Positions 18,456-29,206 are shown, counted from the stretch's first letter. The stretch is 64,000 nucleotides of DNA from Microbacterium sp. LWO13-1.2 (GCF_038397725.1 NZ_CP151634.1:3844001-3908000); one strand, 5' to 3'. A program made the numbers and translations. The notes: generated from the letters alone by a model not told the origin.

Positions 18456-18978
18456 CGTCGCTCACAGGTGCGGCCCGCCTGGCGCGCCGACTGTCCTTCT
18501 CCTCCGGGAACAGCGCCCGCAGCACTCGGACCCAGCGGGTTCGGTTGCGCGGCCGTGGCACGGAGCGTCCGGCGAGAAGGTCTTCGACATTGTCGAGCAG
18601 CTCTTCGAGCACGGCGTCATGCAACGGGATGAGTGCGACGAGCAGAACCCGCGACGCCCGCTGGATCACGAGCTCGTGAACGAGTTCATCCCCCTCGCGG
18701 CGAAATTCGTGGAAGCCCTCGAGCTGCGGCATCGTGCAGGCGAAGCGGAAACGCGAGTCCTCGACCTCTGAGACGACGTAACGCACGGCGCCGTGCCCAC
18801 CGGATGACCCCACTGTGATTCCTCGATCGAGCAGCATCGGGTCCCAACCGTCCGCCGGCCATACGCGGCTGCTCGGATCGGCGACCCGGAGCGCCAGCTC
18901 CCAGGCGGCGTTGATGTCGGAGTATCGGCGCCGATGCACGTTGCGGATGCCGGTCGCGGTTCGTGTGGTCCAGGTCAT
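18442..18978 (-). CDS. SRPBCC-like hypothetical protein
   Basis: A 178-residue protein. The pattern RRYSDINAAWELALRVADPSSRVWPADGWDPMLLDRGITVG, followed by RYVVSEVEDSRFRFACTMPQLEGFHEFR and a long C-terminal helix, looks like a START/SRPBCC ligand-binding fold. No catalytic residues can be named. It is divergent from a TetR gene, and the 72-84 bp gap holds a palindrome, so the TetR protein probably controls it. Assignment to SRPBCC is tentative. Confidence 0.6.
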   Translation of the reverse strand: MTWTTRTATGIRNVHRRRYSDINAAWELALRVADPSSRVWPADGWDPMLLDRGITVGSSGGHGAVRYVVSEVEDSRFRFACTMPQLEGFHEFRREGDELVHELVIQRASRVLLVALIPLHDAVLEELLDNVEDLLAGRSVPRPRNRTRWVRVLRALFPEEKDSRRARRAAPVSDVTAR

Positions 18979-19007
18979 GCGAACACCGTAGCAGTAAACG
19001 AATCAGT

Positions 19008-19017
19008 ATTCTAGAAT
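19008..19017. promoter_or_regulatory. Palindrome ATTCTAGAAT between the SRPBCC-like and tetR genes
   Basis: A perfect 10-bp palindrome, with a GAATCA direct repeat on its left arm side (19000-19005 and 19014-19019). On the minus strand it contains TAGAAT, a good -10 box for the SRPBCC-like gene; on the plus strand TATTCT could serve tetR. Binding of the TetR dimer here would block both. This is inferred from position. Confidence 0.45.
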
Positions 19018-19062
19018 CAATCCTCGCTACCCATCCTCGACGCGGGATGATTGAATCGCCGT

Positions 19063-19692
19063 GTGCCTCGCCCCTCTCGCTTCACCACCGATGACGTGCT
19101 GGATGCTGCATTGCGGGCCGTGGTCGAGAACGGTCGCGACGCCACCATCTCGATGATCGCCGACCGCATGGGCGGTCCCGTCGGATCGATCTATCACCGA
19201 TTCGGATCACGCGAAGAGATCCTGGTGCGGCTCTGGCTGCGCTGCATCCGACGTTTCCAAGCGGGCTTCATCCGCGCGGCGGAAGAACAGGACGACGCGT
19301 TCGAGGCGCTCCTGGCGTGTGCGGTGTCCATTCCGCGCTTCTGCGCCGAGAATCCCGATGAAGCGGTCGGTCTGTCCCTCTACCGGCAGGAGCTGCTCCT
19401 CGCGACCCTCCCCTCCGGAGCCCTCCGGGACGAGGTCGCGGAGCTGAACATCGGCGTGATCGGCCTGATGACCAGGCTCGCACGGCGGCAGTACCCCGAC
19501 GCACAGGACGCCGTGGAACGCGTCGATCTCGCCATTCGAGTGATCCCGTACGGCATCGTGCGCGGCCTGCTCGGCCGCCCGATCCCTGCCCTGATCGAAC
19601 CGGCCGTGATCGCCGCGGCGAAAGCGGTTCTCTCCGCCGAGACGGCCGCGACCGCCCCGTGGCATCCGGGAGCACCTGCGCCCACCACCTGA
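19063..19692 (+). CDS. TetR-family transcriptional regulator
   Basis: About 209 residues. The N-terminal HTH (FTTDDVLDAALRAVVENGRDATISMIADRMGGPVGSIYHRFGSREEILV) is of TetR type; the rest is a helical ligand-binding domain with no clear effector signature. GTG 19063 is preferred; a TTG at 19051 in frame is possible. No strong ribosome site is seen. It likely represses itself and the divergent SRPBCC-like gene. It is near paa, but its apparent operator differs from the paaA palindrome, so it is probably not PaaR. Confidence 0.85.
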   Translation: MPRPSRFTTDDVLDAALRAVVENGRDATISMIADRMGGPVGSIYHRFGSREEILVRLWLRCIRRFQAGFIRAAEEQDDAFEALLACAVSIPRFCAENPDEAVGLSLYRQELLLATLPSGALRDEVAELNIGVIGLMTRLARRQYPDAQDAVERVDLAIRVIPYGIVRGLLGRPIPALIEPAVIAAAKAVLSAETAATAPWHPGAPAPTT

Positions 19693-19771
19693 GACCGGCG
19701 AGAAGGGAGCGCCGCGCGCGCGGTCTCGCTGCGCCGCCCCGGATGTCGGATGCCGGTGGCAGAATGCGGGG

Positions 19772-21295
19772 ATGATGCTCGCCGATGCCGTCACCACGAC
19801 CGAGGAGGTCGCGACGACCTCCTCGCGACTGGCGAAGATCGAGTCCGTCGCCGGGCTGCTCCGGCGCGCCGCTCCCGACGAGATCCTCCCGCTCACCGGG
19901 TTGTTGCTGGCAAGCCCTCGCCAGGGCCGGCTCGGCGTCGGCTGGCGCGGGATCTCCGCCCTCGATGTCACGCACGCAGATGCTCCGACACTGAGCATCA
20001 CCGACGTCGATGCCGCCCTGACCGCTCTGGCGACGGTCCTCGGATCCGGATCCGCGGCCGCGCGGAGCAGGCACCTCTCCGAGCTCGCTGCCCGAGCGAC
20101 GGCCGAGGAGTGGGATTTCCTCGCCCGCGCCATGCTCGGCGAGCTGCGCACAGGTGCACTCGGGGGCGTGCTGCTCGACGCCATCGCTCGCGCCGCCGAC
20201 CGCGATCCGGCGACTGTCCGCCGTGCCGCGATGCTCTCCGGCGACCTGGGCGAGACCGCTCTCCTCGCCCTCACCGGAACCGCCGAGCAGCTCGACGCCG
20301 TCGGACTCGTGGTCGGCCGTCCGGTGCTGCCGATGCTCGCGGCCACCGCGGCGACTCCCACAGCCGCGCTGGAGATCACCGGCGACGCATCCGTCGAATA
20401 CAAGCTCGACGGCGCCCGGATTCAGGTCCACCGCCGCGGCGACGATGTCGGCGTCTTCACCCGCAGCCTCGCTGACATCACCCACCGCGTACCCGAGATC
20501 GTCGAGATCGTGCGCGGTCTTCCCGCGCGCGACCTCATCCTCGACGGCGAGACCCTGTCGCTCGACGAAGACGGCGGGCCACGACCGTTCCAGGAGACGA
20601 TGTCGCGGTTCGGCGCCGATGTCTCCCGCGAGCTCGTCCTGCGCCCGTGGTTCTTCGACCTGCTGCACCTCGACGGACGAGACCTCATCGACGAGCCGCT
20701 CGCCGTTCGCCTCGCCGAGCTCGACCGCGTCGCGGGCAACTGGCGCATCCCGGGCATCATCACCGACGACCCGGATGCCGCCGAGCAGTTGTCCCGCGAC
20801 GCCCTCGCGGCCGGGCACGAGGGCGTCGTCGTCAAGTCGACCGAATCGCCGTACATCGCAGGGCGCCGCGGCAAGTCCTGGGTCAAGGTCAAGCCTGTGC
20901 ACACCTACGACCTCGTCGTGCTCGCCGCGGAGTGGGGCTCCGGCCGGCGGCGCGGCTGGCTGTCGAACATCCACCTCGGCGCCTACGACCCCGAGGGCGA
21001 GTTCGGTGAGCCGGGCGGATTCGTCATGGTCGGCAAGACCTTCAAGGGGCTCACCGACGAGTTGCTGCGGTGGCAGACCGAGACCTTCCCCGAGCGAGAG
21101 ACCCACCGCACCGGAGCCGCAGTGTTCCTCCGCCCTGAGGTCGTCGTGGAGATCGCGATCGACGGTGTGCAGCGCTCACCGCGCTACCCCGGCGGCATCG
21201 CCCTGCGCTTCGCCCGCGTGAAGCACTACCGTCCGGACAAGGCGCCGGCAGACGCCGACACCATTCAGACGCTGCGCACCCTGCTTCGCGGATGA
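19772..21295 (+). CDS. ligB: ATP-dependent DNA ligase (LigB type)
   Basis: A 507-residue single-polypeptide ATP-dependent ligase. The N-terminal ~200 residues form the DNA-binding domain, as in archaeal and actinobacterial LigB. The adenylation Lys is about residue 211 in VEYKLDGARIQVHRRG; further nucleotidyltransferase motifs are DLILDGETL, FFDLLHLDGRDL, GHEGVVVKS and KSWVKVKP. An OB-fold C-terminus ends RFARVKHYRPDKA. It is an accessory ligase used in repair beside the NAD-dependent LigA. Starts ATG 19772 and 19775 are both possible. Confidence 0.92.
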   Translation: MMLADAVTTTEEVATTSSRLAKIESVAGLLRRAAPDEILPLTGLLLASPRQGRLGVGWRGISALDVTHADAPTLSITDVDAALTALATVLGSGSAAARSRHLSELAARATAEEWDFLARAMLGELRTGALGGVLLDAIARAADRDPATVRRAAMLSGDLGETALLALTGTAEQLDAVGLVVGRPVLPMLAATAATPTAALEITGDASVEYKLDGARIQVHRRGDDVGVFTRSLADITHRVPEIVEIVRGLPARDLILDGETLSLDEDGGPRPFQETMSRFGADVSRELVLRPWFFDLLHLDGRDLIDEPLAVRLAELDRVAGNWRIPGIITDDPDAAEQLSRDALAAGHEGVVVKSTESPYIAGRRGKSWVKVKPVHTYDLVVLAAEWGSGRRRGWLSNIHLGAYDPEGEFGEPGGFVMVGKTFKGLTDELLRWQTETFPERETHRTGAAVFLRPEVVVEIAIDGVQRSPRYPGGIALRFARVKHYRPDKAPADADTIQTLRTLLRG

Positions 21296-21307
21296 AGAAC
21301 TGACGCG

Positions 21308-21817
21308 TCATGCCGAAGGCGGCAGGCCCAGGTCCTCTTCGCGCACCGTTCCCTGGAACGACCAGGGAAAGTTGATCCAGAGGTCGGTGTCCTTCCAGGC
21401 GAAGTCCGGCTGGATGATCGTCGACGGCTTGGTGTAGATCGTCACCGAACGGACATCCGCCCCCTTCTCCTTGAGCAGCTGCACCGCGAGAGCGAGCGTG
21501 CGACCGGAGTCGGCGACGTCGTCGACGAGCAGCACCCGGCGCCCGTCGAGGTAGGCCATGTCGAGCTCGGGTGGCAGCACCTCCGGTGCGTCGAGCACGG
21601 TGCCGATGCCGGTGTAGAACTCGACGTTGATGGCGCCGCAGTTCTTGGCTCCGAGACCGTAGGCGATGGCGCCGGCCGGGAGCAGACCCCCGCGCGCGAT
21701 CGCCACGACGACCTCCGGCTCGAAGCCGGCCGCGAGGATGCTCCGCGCCAGATCGCGCGTCGCCGTGCCGAAGCCGTCCCAGGTGAGCGTCTCGCGCTCG
21801 TTCGATGCATCACTCAC
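21308..21817 (-). CDS. Purine-type phosphoribosyltransferase family protein
   Basis: A 169-residue type-I phosphoribosyltransferase. The PRPP loop is RRVLLVDDVADSGRTLALAVQLL near residues 100-120; VVAIARGGLLPAGAIAYGLG forms the other part of the site. The C-terminal KDTDLWINFPWS resembles the purine-binding hood of xanthine/hypoxanthine-guanine enzymes. The start is a GTG at 21817 with GAAGAAGAGGG upstream; longer in-frame reading lacks a start signal. It is likely a purine salvage enzyme or relative; the base specificity is uncertain. Confidence 0.8.
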   Translation of the reverse strand: MSDASNERETLTWDGFGTATRDLARSILAAGFEPEVVVAIARGGLLPAGAIAYGLGAKNCGAINVEFYTGIGTVLDAPEVLPPELDMAYLDGRRVLLVDDVADSGRTLALAVQLLKEKGADVRSVTIYTKPSTIIQPDFAWKDTDLWINFPWSFQGTVREEDLGLPPSA

Positions 21818-21891
21818 GGTGTCGCCCTCTTCTTCCGCCGTCGGTCTGTGAGTACAACTCTGGCATGCACGCGCACGGTGAGCGCGGAAAC

Positions 21892-22737
21892 TCATTCCAG
21901 CCGGGTCAGCTCCACCGATACGAACAGTTCCGAGGCGCTGGGCCCCGCGTACACACCGCGAAGCGGAGCCACATCGGCATACTCGCGTCCGTGGCCGACG
22001 TAGACGTGGGATTCGCCGATCTCCGTGAGGTTCGTCGGATCGTATCCGCGCCACTCGCCGGAATACCATTCCACCCAGGCGTGGGATTCACCGACGACCG
22101 GCTGCCCGATCGACGCGCTCAGATCAGGGTGCAGATAGCCCGAGACATAGCGTGCGGGGATGCCGGCCGCTCGCAGCACCCCCAGCGCGACATGCGCGAT
22201 GTCCTGGCATACGCCGGAGCGCGCAGCCCACGCGTCACGAGCGGTGGAGTTCACGCCGGTCACTCCGCTCCGGTACTCCATCGCCTCACCGACCGTGCGA
22301 CAGATCTCGAGAGCCGTCTCATCGAGGCTGCCGCCCTCGGCCTCGATGCGCAGGGCGAGATCGAGCATGTCCGCGTCGGGGGCAGTCGCCGGCGTCTGTG
22401 CGACGCACTCCGCGAGCGACAACGAAAGCGGAATCCGCGCGGCGACCTCGTCCCAATCCAGGCGCACCCCAGAGGGCGGGACGGGCCGCACGTCCACGAC
22501 ACTTGTCGCCGTGACCGACAGCATCTGATGGGGGACGAGCACCTCGAAGGTCGATACCCGCGTGTCCCAGTAGTCCGCATACGAATGCTGCGCTGCGGTG
22601 GGCGATATCTCCAGGCCCGCCTGCAGAACAAACTGCCCCTCCCTCGAATGGGGCAGCATCCGCGCCTCATTGTAGGAAGCCGTCGCCGGCTGCTCGTAGC
22701 GAAATCCCGTCCGATGAACGATCCGCAGCCGGCTCAC
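21892..22737 (-). CDS. Transglutaminase-like cysteine protease-fold protein
   Basis: A 281-residue protein with an N-terminal beta domain (RIVHRTGFRYEQPATASYNEARMLP) and a transglutaminase core. The catalytic triad is visible: Cys in RSGVCQDIAHVALGVLRAAGIPARYVSGY, His in ESHAWVEW and Asp in WRGYDPTN. It is the last gene of a three-gene set (ATP-grasp, alpha-E, transglutaminase) joined by overlaps. Such sets have been proposed to make or modify peptides by amide ligation and hydrolysis; the substrate is unknown. The GTG start overlaps the alpha-E stop by GTGA. Confidence 0.88.
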   Translation of the reverse strand: MSRLRIVHRTGFRYEQPATASYNEARMLPHSREGQFVLQAGLEISPTAAQHSYADYWDTRVSTFEVLVPHQMLSVTATSVVDVRPVPPSGVRLDWDEVAARIPLSLSLAECVAQTPATAPDADMLDLALRIEAEGGSLDETALEICRTVGEAMEYRSGVTGVNSTARDAWAARSGVCQDIAHVALGVLRAAGIPARYVSGYLHPDLSASIGQPVVGESHAWVEWYSGEWRGYDPTNLTEIGESHVYVGHGREYADVAPLRGVYAGPSASELFVSVELTRLE

Positions 22738-23653
22738 AGTGCCTCTCCGATCCACACCGGCATCGCGATCGACGGGAAATACCGTTCTCGGACCGCATCG
22801 CTCGCCATCGACACCCCTACCTGGACTTCTTCCATGCTCTCGGAGAGGCGATAGACGATGTCGCCGATCGGCCGATACTCCAACTCCGAACGCATCCGAC
22901 CGAGAACCCGATGTGCGCTGTGCGGTACCCCGAATGCGCTGGTCGGATCGATTCCGCGTAAGCACTCCTCCGCCTGCAGCACGCTCGACAGGACCGACCG
23001 CGGGAACAGTCGATCGACGAGCAGGAACTCCACTGCCGACGCTGCCGTCGGCACCGCTCGATGGCTTCGCAAGTGCGCCTCGTATGCCCCGCAGCTGCGC
23101 AGCAGGGTAGTCCAACTCGGTCCGCTCGCGTCAGTGAGGGACCGCGTCGCGAGCAGCCGCGCGGTCATGTCGGCCCGCTCGATGGATCTCCCGAGCACGA
23201 AGAAGTGCCATGCCTCGTCCCGGCTGGTCGACGAGTCCACCACTCCGAATGCCAGCGCCGACCTGTCGCGCACCCAGCGGAAGAACGGGTGCGTCTTGTC
23301 GGAGGCGATGCGCCGCGGCATCCGGGCGTGCGATTCGTTGAGCGTCTCCCAGAGATCGGTCGAGATGATCTCTCGTGCCCGTCGCGCGTTCTCCCTCGCC
23401 GCGACGATCGAGTGCCCGATCGACGCCGAATGCTCGCGGTCGAGTGCGAGCAGACGCATCACGTCGTCCCGATTGAGGGGCGTCTCATCGTCGACCGTGG
23501 TGCCCATGACGGACAGCAGCGCGCGACAGGCGGTGTCCTCATCCACCCACGGATCCTCCAGCAACAGCTGAAGATGCACGTCCAGAATGCGAGCGGTGCC
23601 ATCGGCCCGCTCGATGTAGCGGCCGATCCAGAACAAGGCCTCGGCGATGCGGC

Positions 23654-23660
<7 letters not shown>
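22734..23660 (-). CDS. Alpha-E domain protein
   Basis: A 308-residue all-helical alpha-E family protein, starting [30 protein letters not shown], which is the family signature. It always travels with circularly permuted ATP-grasp and transglutaminase genes and is thought to be a partner in their amide chemistry; its exact role is not known. Its ATG lies inside the end of the ATP-grasp gene (7-nt overlap) and its stop overlaps the transglutaminase start. Confidence 0.88.
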
Positions 23661-25336
<1,676 letters not shown>

Positions 25337-25410
25337 GGCGGCATGCTCCCGCGCCGCGGTTTCGCACATGTTACGGCGTGAAGACGGTGCGGCGACAACG
25401 CCGACCACGG

Positions 25411-25416
25411 TAGAAT
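25411..25416 (+). promoter_or_regulatory. Possible -10 box for the thiamine-diphosphate enzyme gene
   Basis: TAGAAT (five of six to consensus) lies 123 nt before the start codon. No good -35 box is seen. The following leader holds a repeated CCGGTGTCCG (25418-25427 and 25440-25449) and a 12-bp palindrome CGAAGCGCTTCG (25460-25471), which could be regulatory or RNA structure. Confidence 0.35.
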
Positions 25417-25538
25417 TCCGGTGTCCGGTACGACGTTTGCCGGTGTCCGAAAAAGGGGCACGAAGCGCTTCGCGAAGATGCGAAGGCGAGACACATACGG
25501 ATCCCATCGTTCTCCGTTCCGTCTCGAAAGGCTTTCGC

Positions 25539-27260
25539 ATGCCCACCGTCTCCGCACATGTCGCGCTCACTCTCGCCCATCACACAGACGCCGTCTTCGG
25601 GGTGATGGGCAATGGCAACGCCTACTTCCTCGACGCGATCGAGAGGCAGACGGATGCCGTGTTCACGGCCGTCCGCCACGAGCAGGGCGCCGTCGTCGCC
25701 GCTGACGCGCACTTCCGTGCGTCCGGGCGGATCGCCGTAGCGACCTCGACCTACGGCGCCGGATTCACGAACACCATCACCGCTCTGGCCGAGGCCGTGC
25801 AGGCGCACGTGCCGCTCGTGCTCGTCGTCGGAGATGAGCCGACGTCGGGGCCCCGCCCGTGGGATGTCGACCAGATCGCCCTCGCCTCGGCCGTCGGTGC
25901 CCGCACGTACACCGTGGGCCGCGCGGATGCCGCAGCCACCACCGTCATCGCGATCGAGCACGCCCTGACCTACCGGGTGCCCGTGGTGCTGGCGATTCCC
26001 TACGACGTCGCCGCGCTCGAGGCCGGCTGGGTGCCGGCAGCACCGGCGCCTCGCATCCCGGCTCCGCTCGCTCCGAAGGGTGAGTTCGCCGCAGGGATGC
26101 TGAAGGAGATCGCCGCTGCGCTGCGCGATGCCGAGCGCCCGTTCCTGCTCGCCGGTCGCGGCGCGTGGCTCGCCGGAGCCCGCGAGGCGCTGGGCGCGCT
26201 GGCCGACGCGACCGGCGCTCTCACCGCGTCGTCAGCCCTTGGCCGCGGTGTCTTTCCTGCCACCGAATACGACCTCGGCGTCACCGGCGGCTTCGGCGCC
26301 GACGGTGCGATGTCGCTCATCCGGGAGGCCGACGTGGCCGTCGTGTTCGGCGCATCACTGAACCAGTTCACGATGCGCTTCGGCGAGCTGTTCGCGCCGG
26401 GGACCCGCATCTTCCAGGTCGACATCGCGCCCGCCGCCACCCACCCGCACGTCGGCGGCTTCGTCCGCGGCGACGCCCGGATCATCGCCGAGAGGCTCGT
26501 GCACCTCGTACGGAAAGTCGGACGCTCCGACGAACGCGCCGGCGAGAACGCTTCGAGCACCGGCGGGTCGGACGCGGCATCCGACGTTTCGATCGCCAGC
26601 ACCCCGTGGCGGGAGAGCGTCGATGTGGCATCGGCTCGCGCCTATGCGCCGGGAGACGACCTTGCTCCGGACGGACGCCTCGACCCGCGTTCCGCCGCCC
26701 GCCGCATCGCCGAGCTGCTGCCGAAGGATCGCGTCGTCGTCTCCGACGGCGGACACTTCATCGGCTGGGCGAACATGTACTGGCCCGTCGAGTCCCCCGA
26801 CCGGATGATGATGATCGGCACCGCGTTCCAGTCGATCGGGCAGGGCTGGCCCAGCGTCGTCGGAGCCGCGCTCGCCCGCCGCACGTCGACGGTGGTGCTG
26901 ACGTCCGGCGACGGCGGCGGACTCATGGCGATCGCGGACCTCGAATCCGCGGTCCGTGCGGCCGGGGGCCGCGGGATCGCCGTGGTCTGGAACGACGCCG
27001 CCTATGGCGCCGAGGTCAATCTCTACGGCCTCAAGGGGCTGGCCGAAGGTCCGATGCGGATTCCGGAGGTGGACTTCGCGGCGTTCGGCGCGGCCGTCGG
27101 GGCCGAGGGCGTCGTGGTGCGGACGCTGGCGGATCTCGATCGGCTCGCGACCTGGGCAGAGGAGGATGCCGCATCCCGCCGCTTCCTGCTGCTCGACCTG
27201 CGCATTTCCGGTGACGTCGTCGCTCCGTACCAGGAGGAGATCATTCGCGTGAACTCCTGA
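25539..27260 (+). CDS. Thiamine-diphosphate-dependent enzyme (acetolactate synthase-like)
   Basis: A 573-residue protein with the three-domain layout of pyruvate oxidase/acetolactate synthase relatives. The N-terminal domain has the catalytic Glu in RHEQGAVVAADAHFRASG; a central domain spans about 190-320; the C-terminal domain has the diphosphate/Mg motif SGDGGGLMAIADLESAVRAAG ending in WNDAAYGAE. A Ser/Ala/Gly-rich linker lies near 330-350. The start has GAAAGG upstream. No partner gene is present, so the reaction (decarboxylation, ligation or lyase) cannot be fixed; it is not an assigned IlvB. Confidence 0.8.
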   Translation: MPTVSAHVALTLAHHTDAVFGVMGNGNAYFLDAIERQTDAVFTAVRHEQGAVVAADAHFRASGRIAVATSTYGAGFTNTITALAEAVQAHVPLVLVVGDEPTSGPRPWDVDQIALASAVGARTYTVGRADAAATTVIAIEHALTYRVPVVLAIPYDVAALEAGWVPAAPAPRIPAPLAPKGEFAAGMLKEIAAALRDAERPFLLAGRGAWLAGAREALGALADATGALTASSALGRGVFPATEYDLGVTGGFGADGAMSLIREADVAVVFGASLNQFTMRFGELFAPGTRIFQVDIAPAATHPHVGGFVRGDARIIAERLVHLVRKVGRSDERAGENASSTGGSDAASDVSIASTPWRESVDVASARAYAPGDDLAPDGRLDPRSAARRIAELLPKDRVVVSDGGHFIGWANMYWPVESPDRMMMIGTAFQSIGQGWPSVVGAALARRTSTVVLTSGDGGGLMAIADLESAVRAAGGRGIAVVWNDAAYGAEVNLYGLKGLAEGPMRIPEVDFAAFGAAVGAEGVVVRTLADLDRLATWAEEDAASRRFLLLDLRISGDVVAPYQEEIIRVNS

Positions 27261-27285
27261 GGAATCAGGGCCCCAGCCGCGACTG

Positions 27286-27579
27286 TCAGTTCAGCCGCTG
27301 CTGCAGGTGGACTGTGATGGTGTCGCCGACGTGCTTCTTGAGCATTCCACGCAGCTTCGCGGCGACGGGGAGTTTGTGGGTGCCGTCGCCGAGCGCCATG
27401 AATGAGCTGGTGAACGGGATCCCGTCCATCGTTCCGGCGACCTTGACGAGGCCGCGAGTGCCGAAGTAGTCGGCGGAGTCGTCGAGTTTGACGTACGTCC
27501 AACCGCCCTTCGCCTCGCTCTGGAGCAGCTCTGCGCGGAAAGTGCGGTCGATCGGACCAGGACCGGTGGCAGTGGACAT
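27286..27579 (-). CDS. DUF1905 domain protein
   Basis: A 97-residue protein matching the DUF1905 pattern: [30 protein letters not shown] (residues ~14-43), [28 protein letters not shown], and the GDTITV end. It is a small beta-barrel of unknown role. AAGGAGA precedes the ATG by 8 nt; longer reading upstream is rejected. It follows the DUF1761 membrane gene in the same direction (49-nt gap), suggesting shared transcription and TetR control. Confidence 0.85.
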   Translation of the reverse strand: MSTATGPGPIDRTFRAELLQSEAKGGWTYVKLDDSADYFGTRGLVKVAGTMDGIPFTSSFMALGDGTHKLPVAAKLRGMLKKHVGDTITVHLQQRLN

Positions 27580-27628
27580 GACAGGTTCTCCTTCGTTTCG
27601 GTGGATGCCGGGTTCGTCGGACTTCGCG

Positions 27629-28015
27629 TCAGTGGATGAGCCCGAGGACGAGGGCCACGAGCAGGAGCTTGAGCAGCCAGTCTCCGGCGTGGACGGCCGC
27701 GGTCTGCCACGGCACCCGTTCCCAGATGATCGATCCGGTGAGCAGGACGAGCGGAAACGCGACCCAGAGCACGAGCGCCAGCAGCACCGAACCGGGCAGC
27801 GACAGCATCCCCGCTTGCGCGGCGATCCACGCGAACGCGCCGCCGACGACCGCCGTGCGCAGCAGTTCCGTGACGATCTTCCACGGGGCAGGTTTGCCAC
27901 GATCCACCATCCGGTCACCGAGCGCACGCTGCTCGATCGGCGCGGTGACGAAGTAGTAGACGGAGCTGAGGATGAAGGCCGCGACAGCGGCGACGGCGAT
28001 GCCCAATACGATCAT
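27629..28015 (-). CDS. DUF1761-like small membrane protein
   Basis: A 128-residue protein with four likely membrane helices (about 1-22, 52-70, 75-97 and 108-127), short loops and no catalytic motif. [20 protein letters not shown] fits the DUF1761 family, which is uncharacterised. A strong AAAGGAGG site precedes the ATG. It is divergent from a TetR gene; its promoter (-35 TGGACA, 17-nt spacer, -10 TACAGT) is covered by two AGTACT-type operator copies. Confidence 0.75.
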   Translation of the reverse strand: MIVLGIAVAAVAAFILSSVYYFVTAPIEQRALGDRMVDRGKPAPWKIVTELLRTAVVGGAFAWIAAQAGMLSLPGSVLLALVLWVAFPLVLLTGSIIWERVPWQTAAVHAGDWLLKLLLVALVLGLIH

Positions 28016-28029
28016 GATGACCCTCCTTT

Positions 28030-28045
28030 AGTACTACCCAGTACT
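28030..28045. promoter_or_regulatory. TetR operator copy 1 and -10 region of the DUF1761 gene
   Basis: AGTACT-ACCC-AGTACT: two palindromic hexamers 4 bases apart. On the minus strand the box TACAGT (28048-28043) overlaps the site, so binding here should block the DUF1761 promoter. The sequence recurs 31 bp away with the same spacing. Confidence 0.7.
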
Positions 28046-28060
28046 GTAAGCCAGGATGCG

Positions 28061-28076
28061 GGTACTGTCCAGTACT
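28061..28076. promoter_or_regulatory. TetR operator copy 2, overlapping both divergent promoters
   Basis: GGTACT-GTCC-AGTACT repeats copy 1, with the start of the second site exactly 31 bp (about three helical turns) from the first. It covers the -35 box TGGACA of the leftward promoter and abuts the -10 box TACTAT (28073-28078) of tetR. That -10 box would start RNA at the tetR ATG itself. Confidence 0.7.
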
Positions 28077-28085
28077 ATTTTGGAT

Positions 28086-28727
28086 ATGAGCAGTGCAGCA
28101 CCTCCGACCCGCGGCAGACCAGGCGGCAGCCGCGGCACAGACCTGCTTGCGGCCGCCCGCGACGTGTTCCTCGCGCACCAGTACGCCGGCGCGACGATGG
28201 ACGCCGTCGCTGCACGTGCGCGTATCTCGAAGCAGACCCTCTACCGGCAGTACCCGTCAAAGGACGAGCTCTACGCTGCCGTCGTGCGGGATTGGGTCGA
28301 CCGTGGGCGCGACGCGATGAGCCCGCATCTGCAGAAGCTGACGGTGACGACCGACATCCGAAACGGACTGCTGGAACTCGCGCGCACCCTCCACGCCGGC
28401 GTTCTGAGCGACCCGGTCCTCCGGATGCGGACGTTGATCACCGCCGAGGCCGAACGGTTTCCCGACGTGTCCACCGACTACGTGCGACGCAGCTGGGACC
28501 GCAACCAGACGCTTCTGGCCGATGCGCTGGAGCACCTGTCAGAACGACGGCTTCTGCGCATCGAGAGCTCGCAGATGGCTGCTGAACAATTCACGTGGCT
28601 CGCACTCGCCGCGCCACTGAACCGCCTCACGCTCACCGCCGGAGCAGCGCGCTACACCCCCGATGAGCTGGAGACGCTCGCTCAAGAGGCCGTCACCACG
28701 TTCCTCGGCCGATACGGGATGCCGTGA
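28086..28727 (+). CDS. TetR-family regulator
   Basis: A 213-residue regulator. The HTH is DLLAAARDVFLAHQYAGATMDAVAARARISKQTLYRQYPSKDEL (about 18-61); the C-terminus resembles the AefR-like TetR domain. ATG 28086 is 7-8 nt after a TACTAT -10 box, with no ribosome site, which suggests a leaderless mRNA as is common in actinobacteria. It is divergent from the DUF1761/DUF1905 pair and probably represses it and itself through the two AGTACT sites. Its stop overlaps the Nudix gene start. Confidence 0.88.
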   Translation: MSSAAPPTRGRPGGSRGTDLLAAARDVFLAHQYAGATMDAVAARARISKQTLYRQYPSKDELYAAVVRDWVDRGRDAMSPHLQKLTVTTDIRNGLLELARTLHAGVLSDPVLRMRTLITAEAERFPDVSTDYVRRSWDRNQTLLADALEHLSERRLLRIESSQMAAEQFTWLALAAPLNRLTLTAGAARYTPDELETLAQEAVTTFLGRYGMP

Positions 28728-29164
28728 TGGCAGCCATTCGCAACATCAGCGTCGGCCTCCCGGTGAAAGACGGACACGTACTCGTCCTGGAAGGACGAGA
28801 CGAGTCCGCCGGCCTCGCCTTCTGCCGCGCGATCGGCGGGGGCATCGAGTTCGGGGAGCGCGCGGCAGAGGCGCTCCGACGCGAGTTCCTGGAGGAGCTC
28901 GACATGCGCGTGGATGCCGCCGAACTGCTCGGCGTCCGCGAGAACCTCTTCACGTACGAGGGCAGGCGAGGACACGAGATCGCGCACATCTTCGCCGTCG
29001 AATCCGCCGAGATCTCCGCGCTGCCGCTGGATGCCGAGCTGCGCGTCCTCGACGAGGGCAGCCCGGTGCGATGGGTGCCGATCGCGGAGATCCTCGCCGG
29101 CACGCGGCCGCTGTACCCGGCGGGCGCTCCGGAACTGCTCCGGCTCCGCGTCATGACCGCCTGA
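28727..29164 (+). CDS. Nudix hydrolase
   Basis: A 145-residue Nudix protein that hydrolyses a nucleoside-diphosphate-linked compound. The Nudix box is GGGIEFGERAAEALRREFLEELDM (shown in part; residues about 38-61), with the REFLEEL metal-binding Glu residues. It is joined to tetR by a TGATG overlap. The substrate is unknown; ADP-ribose or oxidised nucleotides are common for such small members. Confidence 0.85.
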   Translation: MAAIRNISVGLPVKDGHVLVLEGRDESAGLAFCRAIGGGIEFGERAAEALRREFLEELDMRVDAAELLGVRENLFTYEGRRGHEIAHIFAVESAEISALPLDAELRVLDEGSPVRWVPIAEILAGTRPLYPAGAPELLRLRVMTA

Positions 29165-29206
29165 CGCGTGATCTCATCGTCGGGGGGCTGAATGCGGCCA
29201 GCCCGA

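Noticed and set aside
19063..19692. TetR gene near paa considered as PaaR
   Set aside because: It is separated from paa by a convergent gene and has its own palindrome (ATTCTAGAAT), unlike the CTAAC-GATCG-GTCAG site before paaA.
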